From an uncultured Mucispirillum sp. (GTDB lineage: Bacteria; Chrysiogenota; Deferribacteres; Deferribacterales; Mucispirillaceae): a stretch of DNA of 5,762 nt. A program made the position numbers and the translations under genes. Each line of letters starts with the position of its first letter. Within the stretch, counting starts at the first letter, position 1. This document shows, in pieces, positions 1-5,762 of this stretch. The notes beneath the pieces are model-generated. The model was not told the DNA's origin, did no database searches, and was given only the letters and a program-made list of their open reading frames with translations. The stretch is from assembly GCA_945947845.1 (NCBI GenBank), contig CAMEZN010000131.1, positions 1 to 5,762 of the forward strand. The letters are read 5' to 3'.

Positions 1-605
1 CTGATAAAGGTATGATAAACTATGCACCTTATGATGTTATTACATTAACAAATGAAGGTCGTATGGCTGCAATAGATATATTACGCCGTCATGAGCTTTT
101 GAAGGATTTTTTTGTTAAAGTTTTAGGAGTTTCAGTAGAGGAGGCAGATAAAGCAGCCTGTGCTATGGAGCATGGAATATCAGTAGATATTATTGATAGG
201 TTAGCCAGATTTGCTGAGTTTATTGAAATATGTCCAAGAGGTGGAGAAGAATGGGCAAATGGTAAAATCAGCCATTGTGATAAAGCGATTTCGTTAGAAG
301 TTTGTCAGGAATGTATATCTTCTATTTCAGATAAAGTAAATGAAAATCACACCAAACAGCTGCATGGAGGTCGTATGGTGAAAAAATTGAACGATGTTCG
401 TCCTGGTGAACGATGTAAGGTTATAAAGATTACATCAAAAGGTAATCTTTTTAAAAGAATTACAGAAATGGGGCTTACAACAGGCACTATTATAGAGGTA
501 GAAAGAGTTGCTCCACTTGGAGACCCTGTTGAGATGAAAGTTAAGGGATATCATTTATCATTAAGAAAAGATGAAGCTTCTAAAATTGAAGTTGAAATGA
601 TATAG
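1..605 (+). CDS. DtxR-family iron-dependent regulator with C-terminal FeoA domain (5' end outside window)
   Basis: Probable Fe(II)-responsive transcriptional repressor. The reading frame is open to the left edge and enters in the wing that follows the helix-turn-helix (DKGMINYAPYDVITLT), so the ATG at 12 is not the true start and the DNA-binding domain lies upstream. Residues below are counted from that ATG. The dimerisation and metal-binding domain spans about 15-73, with RRH at 25-27 and the signature C50-A-M-E53-H54. This matches the Cys-x2-Glu-His site of iron-type DtxR/IdeR proteins; MntR-type manganese sensors usually have Glu in place of the Cys. A linker at 74-110 carries four cysteines (74, 89, 98, 101). 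Residues 122-197 form a complete FeoA-like SH3 domain (RITEMGLTTGTIIEVERVAP). The gene is directly upstream of feoB, which supports a role in iron control. Family assignment is firm; metal identity is inferred from the motif and the neighbours. Confidence 0.87.
   Translation, partial: DKGMINYAPYDVITLTNEGRMAAIDILRRHELLKDFFVKVLGVSVEEADKAACAMEHGISVDIIDRLARFAEFIEICPRGGEEWANGKISHCDKAISLEVCQECISSISDKVNENHTKQLHGGRMVKKLNDVRPGERCKVIKITSKGNLFKRITEMGLTTGTIIEVERVAPLGDPVEMKVKGYHLSLRKDEASKIEVEMI
366..377 (+). promoter_or_regulatory. feoA: Internal ribosome binding site and in-frame ATG that could give free FeoA
   Basis: GGAGG at 366-370 lies 4 bases before an in-frame ATG at 375, exactly where the FeoA domain begins. 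Starting here would give a 76-residue protein (MVKKLNDVRPGERCKV...), the usual size and opening of a stand-alone FeoA, ending at the same stop at 603-605. This is a hypothesis: the bases also encode a His-Gly-Gly-Arg linker, and DtxR-FeoA fusions work without an internal start. Confidence 0.4.
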
Positions 606-625
606 TTTTTATTTTTTTATAACTT

Positions 626-645
626 TTTTTAGGTGTTCCTAAAAA
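626..645. promoter_or_regulatory. Perfect palindrome upstream of feoB, candidate metalloregulator operator
   Basis: TTTTTAGG (626-633) and CCTAAAAA (638-645) are exact reverse complements separated by TGTT. The site lies about 37 bp before the feoB start and just after a DtxR-family gene. The half-sites TTAGG and CCTAA also occur at the ends of the classical DtxR operator, but there they are 9 bp apart rather than 4, so the match is only partial. No T-run follows the right arm, which argues against a normal terminator. It could instead be an RNA hairpin affecting stability or expression between the two genes. Confidence 0.4.
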
Positions 646-672
646 GATACATTAATTCTAAAACTTGTATAT

Positions 673-685
673 GAGGATTTATATG
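673..685 (+). promoter_or_regulatory. Ribosome binding site fixing the feoB start at 683
   Basis: GAGG at 673-676 is 6 bases before the ATG at 683, a good Shine-Dalgarno spacing. The upstream in-frame candidates, TTG at 665 and ATG at 671, have no comparable site before them. Only the 683 start gives the usual FeoB opening, with the GTP-binding loop about ten residues in. Confidence 0.7.
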
Positions 686-2923
686 AAAGAAAATTTAACA
701 ATTGCTCTTGCTGGAAACCCAAATGCTGGTAAGACTACTATATATAATGCATTAACTGGTGCTAGGCAGCATATAGGCAATTATCCCGGTGTTACTGTTG
801 AAAAGAAAGAAAGTGTTATTACATATAACAATCAGCAGTTAAAAATTATTGATTTACCGGGCACATATAGTCTTACTGCTTATTCTGTTGAAGAAGTTGT
901 TGCAAGAAATGTTATTATAAACGAAAAACCAGATGTTGTTGTTGATATTATAGATTCATCAAATTTAGAAAGAAATCTTTATCTGGCTGTTCAGCTTATG
1001 GAACTTAGGATACCTCTTGTATTTGTGTTTAATATGAAAGATATGGCACAAGAAATGGGTATTAAAATAGATGTCAAAAACCTTTCTAAACTTTTTGGAG
1101 TGCCTATTGTAGAAACAGTAGGCAGCAAAGGTGATGGTGTCAAAAATATTCTTGATGAAGCTATTAAAGCTGCACAAGTGCCTGATATTAATTATCCTTT
1201 AATCACTTATGATAAAGTAATTGAAAAATATGTTGGTTCAGTTGAAGCATTAATTAAACAATTTTCAACCAATATAGAAAATTATAATACAAGATGGCTT
1301 GCAGTGAAGCTGTTAGAGGGTGATAAAGATGTTATGCAGGTAGTGCCTTCGCCAATAGTTGCAGAAGAAGTAAAAAGGGCTGAAATAGAGATAGATAAGC
1401 TGCTTGGTGATTCACCAGAAACAGCAATTGCTAGTGCCAGATATGGTTTTATTTCAGGTGCATGTCAGGAATGTGTTACAACAACTGTTGAAGCACGCCA
1501 TAATATGAGTGATGCAATAGATTCTGTTCTAGTTAATAGAGTGCTTGGTATCCCTATATTTTTAGGACTTATGTATCTTGTTTTTCAATTGACTTTTACT
1601 CTTGGCGACCCATTTATGGGCTGGATAGAGCAGTTTTTTGGATTTTTAGGAGATAAAGCAAGCAGTTTGATTACTCATGATTTGCTCAGGTCATTAATTG
1701 TTGATGGTATAATTGGTGGTGTTGGCGGAGTTATAGTATTTCTTCCAAATATAATATTTTTATTTATTGCAATAGCAGTTCTTGAAGCAAGCGGATATAT
1801 GGCAAGGGTAGCTTTTATAATGGATAAAGTAATGCATAAAATTGGGCTCCATGGTAAAAGTTTTATTCCATTTTTAATAGGTTTTGGCTGTTCTGTTCCT
1901 GCTATTATGGCAACAAGAACTCTTGATAATCAAAGGGATAGAATATTAACAATGCTTGTTACCCCTTTTATGAGCTGTGGAGCAAGGCTTCCAATATACT
2001 TGTTAATTATTCCTGCATTTTTTGATAAAAATCAGGCATTAGTATTATGGGTTGTATATTTAATAGGTATTGTTATGGCAATAATTGTTGCAAAAATTTT
2101 AGGCATGACAGTATTAAAAGGTGAATCTGCACCATTTGTTATGGAACTTCCACCTTACCGCATACCAACCTTAAAAGGTGTATTAATGCAAATGTGGGAA
2201 CGAAGCTGGCTTTATCTTAAAAAAGCAGGAACAATTATTTTATTTGTTTCTATTGTAATGTGGGCATTAACAGTATTTCCATTATTCCCAGAAGATAAAG
2301 TTGCAGAATATGAAAAAGAGCTTCCAGCATTAGAGCAGATTGTAGAAGAAAAAACTGCTGAGCTAGCTAAAATTGGATATATGGTAATGACTGATGAAAA
2401 TATGCAGGAAGCTGAAATGGTTAATTCTAAATTAACTGAAACAGACTTGATTAATGCAGAAAAAGTAGCAGCAGAACTTGAAAATGCTAATATTCAGATA
2501 TCTCAAATAAATAACAGGGTTGCAGAAGCTGAACTTGAATACAGTGCAGCAGGAAGAATAGGTAAATTTATAGAACCAGTGCTTGCTCCTATTGGATTTG
2601 ATTGGAAAATAGGAACAGCATTAATAGGTGCTTTTGCAGCAAAAGAAGTTTTTGTTGCACAAATGGGTATAGTATATTCGCTTGGAGAAGCAGGTGAAAA
2701 TTCAGATGCTTTAAGAGACAAACTTCGTGAAAATTATTCGCCACTTGTTGGATTTTCCATTATGGTATTTGCACTTTTAAGTGCACCATGTATGGCTACA
2801 TTTGCAATAGTAAAAAGGGAAAGTAACTCATGGAAATGGGCTTTCTTCCAGTTTTTTGGAATGACTGTTATTGCATATATTGTAACATTTATAATATATC
2901 AAACAGGCAGACTTTTTATGTAA
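683..2923 (+). CDS. feoB: Ferrous iron transporter FeoB
   Basis: Inner-membrane Fe(II) uptake protein of 746 residues with a cytoplasmic N-terminal G domain and a polytopic membrane domain. Visible G motifs are G1 GNPNAGKTT (11-19), the switch-I region around GVTVEK (36-41), G3 DLPG (57-60), G4 NMKD (117-120) and a G5-like TVGSKG (145-150). A helical segment follows to about 270 and contains a C261-x2-C264 pair. The membrane part starts near 285, with hydrophobic helices around 290-308, 345-375, 425-450, 453-475, 515-535, 643-667, 690-710 and 718-740. It keeps the conserved gate features: Cys403 in GFGCSVPA, Cys432 in MSCGARLP, GAFAAKEVF (649-657), and Cys703 in APCMAT. An unusual charged insert occupies about 536-620. 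The gene lies downstream of the DtxR-FeoA gene and just ahead of a small Cys-rich membrane protein gene, with which it is probably co-transcribed. The start at 683 was chosen by its ribosome binding site. Confidence 0.97.
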   Translation: MKENLTIALAGNPNAGKTTIYNALTGARQHIGNYPGVTVEKKESVITYNNQQLKIIDLPGTYSLTAYSVEEVVARNVIINEKPDVVVDIIDSSNLERNLYLAVQLMELRIPLVFVFNMKDMAQEMGIKIDVKNLSKLFGVPIVETVGSKGDGVKNILDEAIKAAQVPDINYPLITYDKVIEKYVGSVEALIKQFSTNIENYNTRWLAVKLLEGDKDVMQVVPSPIVAEEVKRAEIEIDKLLGDSPETAIASARYGFISGACQECVTTTVEARHNMSDAIDSVLVNRVLGIPIFLGLMYLVFQLTFTLGDPFMGWIEQFFGFLGDKASSLITHDLLRSLIVDGIIGGVGGVIVFLPNIIFLFIAIAVLEASGYMARVAFIMDKVMHKIGLHGKSFIPFLIGFGCSVPAIMATRTLDNQRDRILTMLVTPFMSCGARLPIYLLIIPAFFDKNQALVLWVVYLIGIVMAIIVAKILGMTVLKGESAPFVMELPPYRIPTLKGVLMQMWERSWLYLKKAGTIILFVSIVMWALTVFPLFPEDKVAEYEKELPALEQIVEEKTAELAKIGYMVMTDENMQEAEMVNSKLTETDLINAEKVAAELENANIQISQINNRVAEAELEYSAAGRIGKFIEPVLAPIGFDWKIGTALIGAFAAKEVFVAQMGIVYSLGEAGENSDALRDKLRENYSPLVGFSIMVFALLSAPCMATFAIVKRESNSWKWAFFQFFGMTVIAYIVTFIIYQTGRLFM

Positions 2924-2926
2924 CAT

Positions 2927-2940
2927 AAGGAGGTTTTATG
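2927..2940 (+). promoter_or_regulatory. Strong ribosome binding site of the small Cys-rich gene
   Basis: AAGGAGG (2927-2933) is a near-perfect Shine-Dalgarno sequence 4 bases ahead of the ATG at 2938 and only 3 bases after the feoB stop. It is the main evidence, together with the product's layout, that the short downstream frame is a real gene. Confidence 0.8.
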
Positions 2941-3108
2941 TTAGGAAATATTATAGTATTATTAATAGTGCTGCTGGCAGCTGTTATCAGCATTAGAAAA
3001 ATATATAAAACATTAACAGGTAAATCTGGTTGTTCATGTGCTTGTGGCAGCACAAATGGAAACACACCTTCCTGTTGCAGTTCTGCATGTCATTTAAAAA
3101 ATAAATAA
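2938..3108 (+). CDS. FeoB-associated Cys-rich small membrane protein
   Basis: A 56-residue protein starting 14 bp after the feoB stop. Residues 3-19 form one hydrophobic helix (LGNIIVLLIVLLAAVISI) followed by a basic stretch (RKIYK, 20-24), which predicts a single-pass membrane protein with its tail in the cytoplasm by the positive-inside rule. The tail has six cysteines, at 32, 34, 36, 46, 47 and 51, in the pattern CxCxC-x9-CC-x3-C, with His52 next to the last. This is the layout of the small proteins annotated as FeoB-associated Cys-rich membrane proteins, found after feoB in many anaerobes, where they occupy the place of FeoC. Their biochemical role is not settled. Binding Fe(II), handing iron on, or stabilising FeoB are possibilities, not something the sequence shows. 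The tight spacing, strong ribosome binding site and terminator directly after it mark it as the last gene of the feo unit. Confidence 0.85.
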   Translation: MLGNIIVLLIVLLAAVISIRKIYKTLTGKSGCSCACGSTNGNTPSCCSSACHLKNK

Positions 3109-3118
3109 ATTATATCTT

Positions 3119-3153
3119 AAAGCCTGCTCATAATTTAATATGGGCAGGTTTTT
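3119..3153 (+). terminator. Rho-independent terminator of the feo unit
   Basis: CCTGCTCATA (3123-3132) pairs with TATGGGCAGG (3139-3148) around a 6-base loop, with one G-U wobble. The stem is extended by the flanking AAAG and TTTTT. The T-run at 3149-3153 follows directly. It begins 11 bp after the stop of the small Cys-rich gene and separates the iron genes from dnaG. Confidence 0.9.
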
Positions 3154-3184
3154 ATTAAAAAATATAATTTTTTAAAATTCTTTA

Positions 3185-3212
3185 TTGATTTTCTTTTAAA
3201 AAAATATATATT
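3185..3212 (+). promoter_or_regulatory. Candidate sigma-70 promoter for dnaG-rpoD
   Basis: TTGATT (3185-3190) and TATATT (3207-3212) match four of six and five of six consensus positions, with a 16-bp spacer. They lie between the feo terminator and the dnaG ribosome binding site, where a promoter is needed. The stretch is so AT-rich that chance matches are easy, and TATTAA at 3209-3214 with an 18-bp spacer is an alternative -10. Confidence 0.4.
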
Positions 3213-3246
3213 AAATCTTTTACTACTATTAGGAGCTGAGATAGTT

Positions 3247-4956
3247 ATGGCACGATTTACCTCATCAATGCTTGAACAGATTAGGTTAATAAATATTGCC
3301 TCTATTATAGAGCCTTATGTAGAGTTAAAAAGCAAGGGGAGAGATTTATGGGGGCTTTGTCCTTTTCACAGCGAAAAATCTCCTTCCTTTAAAGTAGATA
3401 GTGATAAAGGATTTTTTAAATGTTTTGGGTGTGATGCAAAGGGTGATGGTATTACATTCATTATGCGCAGGCTTGGTTTTTCATATCATGATGCGGTTAT
3501 ATATTTGGCAGAAAAGTATGGCATTAATGTAGAATATGATGGGGAAGAAAATTTTCATTCTAAGGATATTCTTTCCCTGCATGATGAAATACAAAAAATT
3601 TCACGTAAACTTTTTTATACAAATGCTGGGGAAGAAGCTAGAAAATATATTTCAGACCGCAGTTTTAATGATGATGATTTTAATGAGTTTGGTATAGGTT
3701 TTCTTTCTGCTGATGTAGATTATTCAGCAGTTTATAAAATGTTTCCAAAGGATATACTTTATAACTCAGGATTTTTTAAAGAGTCAAAATATGGTGCTCC
3801 ATATGCTAGATTTTTTAACAGGTTAATGCTGCCTATAAAAAATGTTACAGGCTCAATTGCTGCTTTTGCAGGCAGAAGTTTAGATGGTTCTAATCCAAAA
3901 TATTTAAATTCAGCAGAAAGTTCTGTTTTTCATAAAGGATATACTTTGTTTAACATAGATAAAGCAAAAGATGCCATGAAGCAGAATAGGAATGCAATTA
4001 TTGTAGAAGGCTATTTTGATGTTATGCGACTTTATAAAAGCGGTTTTAGAAATGCAGTCGCACCTATGGGAACAGCATTAACTCACGAACAGATAGGTCT
4101 TTTAAAAAGATATGCAGAAGAAATAACTGTTATGTTTGATGGTGATAGTGCAGGAGAAAAAGCTGCATTTAGAAGCCTTGAAAGGTTTGCAGAAAGCGGT
4201 CTTTTTCCAAAAGTAGTGTTTCTGCCGCAAAGTGATGACCCTGATAGTTACATATTAAATCATGGAATAGATAGTTTTAAATCACTGTATGATAAAAGGG
4301 AAGATTTATTTATACATATGATAAAAAGGCTGGCACTTTCTGCTAAAAATGATTTTAATATAAAGCTTGTCAGGTTTAAATCAGTAAAAGATATGCTTGC
4401 AAAAATAGAAAATCTGCACATGAGAGATTACTATATTGAAGCAGCAGCAGATATATTCGGGTTAAAAAAAGAAAATATTCAAGAAGAATTAGCTGTAAAC
4501 CGATATAAGAAAAATGCTGTTGTTAATAAATCTGTTAATCAAAATTTATATCTATGTGAGATGGATTTTGTAGCATGTTTATCTCATTTGCCGGTTGATA
4601 TTATTGATGGTCTGCTGTCAGATATGAATCTGGAAATGATAAATAATAGTGAAATAAAAAGTATTTTAAAAAAAATACTTGAATTTTTACCAAAAATCTC
4701 GGATATTAGAGAGATTACGCACGAATTAGGGAGTCAATTTGTAGAGCTTGCAATGCGGGAAATTGCAGAAGATAATGCTTATGATAAAGCATTGGAAAAT
4801 AAAAGGCAGATTGAACTTAATTATCTAAAAAAACGTCAGATTGAGTTGATAGATTTAGTGCAGACAACCACTGACAAAGCAGCACAAGTCAGTTATTTGC
4901 AGGAATTAAATAATCTTACAAAGCTGATTGCAGGTAAAAATAAGGATGGTGAATAA
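3247..4956 (+). CDS. dnaG: DNA primase DnaG
   Basis: Makes the short RNA primers for leading- and lagging-strand DNA synthesis, working with the replicative helicase DnaB. The 569-residue product is close to the usual length of bacterial primases. An N-terminal zinc-binding domain has the ligands C38, H41, C59 and C62 (CPFH and CFGC). The RNA polymerase core follows, with a conserved stretch around RFFNRLMLPIKN and NPKYLNSAESSVFHKG, then the TOPRIM catalytic residues: E254 in EGYFDV, D298 and D300 in FDGDSAG, and D331 and D333 in DDPDSY. Residues from about 430 to the end are divergent and rich in charged helices, as expected for the DnaB-binding domain. The start MARF is typical; AGGAG at 3231-3235 is the likely ribosome binding site, with a rather long 11-base spacing. 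It is followed by rpoD after 5 bp. Confidence 0.97.
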   Translation: MARFTSSMLEQIRLINIASIIEPYVELKSKGRDLWGLCPFHSEKSPSFKVDSDKGFFKCFGCDAKGDGITFIMRRLGFSYHDAVIYLAEKYGINVEYDGEENFHSKDILSLHDEIQKISRKLFYTNAGEEARKYISDRSFNDDDFNEFGIGFLSADVDYSAVYKMFPKDILYNSGFFKESKYGAPYARFFNRLMLPIKNVTGSIAAFAGRSLDGSNPKYLNSAESSVFHKGYTLFNIDKAKDAMKQNRNAIIVEGYFDVMRLYKSGFRNAVAPMGTALTHEQIGLLKRYAEEITVMFDGDSAGEKAAFRSLERFAESGLFPKVVFLPQSDDPDSYILNHGIDSFKSLYDKREDLFIHMIKRLALSAKNDFNIKLVRFKSVKDMLAKIENLHMRDYYIEAAADIFGLKKENIQEELAVNRYKKNAVVNKSVNQNLYLCEMDFVACLSHLPVDIIDGLLSDMNLEMINNSEIKSILKKILEFLPKISDIREITHELGSQFVELAMREIAEDNAYDKALENKRQIELNYLKKRQIELIDLVQTTTDKAAQVSYLQELNNLTKLIAGKNKDGE

Positions 4957-4961
4957 ATTTT

Positions 4962-5762
4962 ATGTCAAAGAAGATCAAACTACCTGAAGTCAAACAATTA
5001 ATCACCCTAGGTAAAGAAAAAGGGTTTCTTACTTTTGATGAGATTAATGATGCTCTGCCAGAAGAAGCAGCAACAAGTGATTTTCTTGATGAAATAATAA
5101 CATTGCTTTCACAGCTTAAAATTGATGTTATAGATAATAAAAGTAAAAAAGGGAATATATTTCCAACAAATGTTGTAATTGATGATGAAGATGATGAAGA
5201 TGGTTTATCATCTCTTGATGGAGAATATCAGGAAGATGGTGAAGATGTTTTAAGCACTGATGACCCAGTCCGTCTTTATTTAAAAGAAATGGGTAATATT
5301 CCACTTTTAAATAGAGAAGATGAAGTAAATGTTGCAAAAGAAATTAAAAAAGGACAGAGAAAAGTTATTAAGGCAATTCTTTCTTTCCCATCAACTGCTG
5401 CAAAATTTATGGAGTTTTCAGAAGGTGTTAAAAATGATACAATGCGTCTGAAAGATATTATAGATATTGAAGAAGATGATATTGAAATGGAGCAGCTTCA
5501 AGAAGATTTTGAAGAAATGGACGAAGAAGCAGTTAAAGAAATCAAAGATAGTAAAGAAGCACAGTTAAAAGCTCAGTTTTTTGATACTATTGATGAAATA
5601 GTTAATAAACTTCGTGAAGATATTACATTAGCTGAAGAATATAGACGAAATGCTAAAAATATGTCTGCTGATGAACAAAAAAAGAAAAAAGCAGAGTTAG
5701 AAGCATCTATTGAAGAACTAACAGATAAATTACTTGATATTAAAGTTAACTTTACAACTATT
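4962..5762 (+). CDS. rpoD: Primary sigma factor RpoD (3' end outside window)
   Basis: Housekeeping sigma-70 factor that directs RNA polymerase to promoters. Only the first 267 residues are present and the frame is open to the right edge. Residues 6-57 resemble sigma region 1.1 (LPEVKQLITLGKEKGFLTFDEIND). An acidic linker of mostly Asp and Glu spans about 74-95. Region 1.2 is clear at 100-131 (DPVRLYLKEMGNIPLLNREDEV), the most diagnostic segment. After it comes a long Glu/Lys-rich stretch to the edge, corresponding to the non-conserved region that separates regions 1.2 and 2 in large primary sigma factors. The promoter-binding regions 2 to 4 lie beyond the window. The ATG at 4962 follows the dnaG stop by 5 bp. 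GGTGA at 4948-4952, inside the end of dnaG, is the only weak ribosome binding site, so translational coupling to dnaG is likely. The dnaG-rpoD order matches the macromolecular-synthesis operon; rpsU is not next to it. Confidence 0.95.
   Translation, partial: MSKKIKLPEVKQLITLGKEKGFLTFDEINDALPEEAATSDFLDEIITLLSQLKIDVIDNKSKKGNIFPTNVVIDDEDDEDGLSSLDGEYQEDGEDVLSTDDPVRLYLKEMGNIPLLNREDEVNVAKEIKKGQRKVIKAILSFPSTAAKFMEFSEGVKNDTMRLKDIIDIEEDDIEMEQLQEDFEEMDEEAVKEIKDSKEAQLKAQFFDTIDEIVNKLREDITLAEEYRRNAKNMSADEQKKKKAELEASIEELTDKLLDIKVNFTTI

Noticed and set aside
57..378. Repeated string AGGTCGTATGG at 56-66 and 368-378 as a possible direct repeat
   Set aside because: Only 11 bases match and both copies encode Gly-Arg-Met in frame, so chance is likely. 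It also cautions that a ribosome-site-like string before ATG can arise by chance, although only the second copy has the full GGAGG.
626..645. Rho-independent terminator between the regulator and feoB
   Set aside because: The stem is AT-rich and the right arm is followed by GATACATT with no T-run, so it is better treated as a candidate operator or RNA hairpin.
965..1177. Minus-strand open frame of about 70 codons inside feoB
   Set aside because: It lies wholly within the strongly supported feoB, has no recognisable domain and reads as low-complexity complement of AT-rich codons.
2503..2721. Minus-strand open frame of about 72 codons inside feoB
   Set aside because: It is Ser/Ala/Pro-rich complement of the feoB coding sequence, covering the conserved GRIGKFIEP and AAKEVF blocks, with no family resemblance.
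4897..4956. Internal promoter for rpoD near the end of dnaG (TTGCAG at 4897 and 4928)
   Set aside because: Neither TTGCAG has a good -10 element at 16-18 bp, and the second would place the transcript start inside rpoD.
5128..5337. Minus-strand open frame of about 69 codons with many His and Leu residues
   Set aside because: The His and Leu richness is the complement of GAT and GAA codons in the acidic linker of rpoD, whose region 1.2 is clear on the + strand.

Overview
The window is 5.8 kb of strongly AT-rich bacterial DNA. All five genes lie on the + strand and form two transcription units. The first is a ferrous-iron (Feo) uptake cluster. The second is the start of a macromolecular-synthesis operon, primase followed by the primary sigma factor. 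The low GC, the AT-ending codons, the Cys-rich Feo proteins and the long sigma-70 with an acidic insert after region 1.2 suggest an anaerobic or microaerophilic Gram-negative bacterium. A low-GC Deferribacterota member such as Mucispirillum or Deferribacter would fit, but that is a low-confidence guess from overall character. Nothing here fixes the taxonomy.

Region 1 to about 3153 is the iron unit. It opens with the 3' part of a DtxR-family regulator that keeps the Cys-x2-Glu-His metal-site signature and ends in a complete FeoA-like SH3 domain. Its helix-turn-helix lies left of the window. A 20-bp perfect palindrome sits in the short gap before feoB, which encodes the GTPase-gated Fe(II) permease. 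Four bases after the gap-free end of feoB comes a strong ribosome binding site and a 56-residue gene too short for routine ORF calling. It encodes one membrane helix plus a six-Cys tail, the layout of FeoB-associated Cys-rich membrane proteins. A clear Rho-independent terminator closes the unit.

Region 3154 to 3246 is a short AT-rich intergenic stretch with a plausible sigma-70 promoter. From 3247 to the right edge, dnaG (primase) is followed after 5 bp by rpoD (primary sigma factor), which runs off the window.

The likely logic of the first unit is that the regulator senses Fe(II) and controls the uptake genes. The FeoA domain, either as part of the fusion or made separately from an internal start, may work with FeoB, and the small Cys-rich protein may assist FeoB at the membrane. 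I do not see an evidently new multi-gene system. The most interesting points are the possible two-products-from-one-gene arrangement in the regulator, its four-Cys linker, the candidate operator before feoB, and a long charged insert in FeoB.
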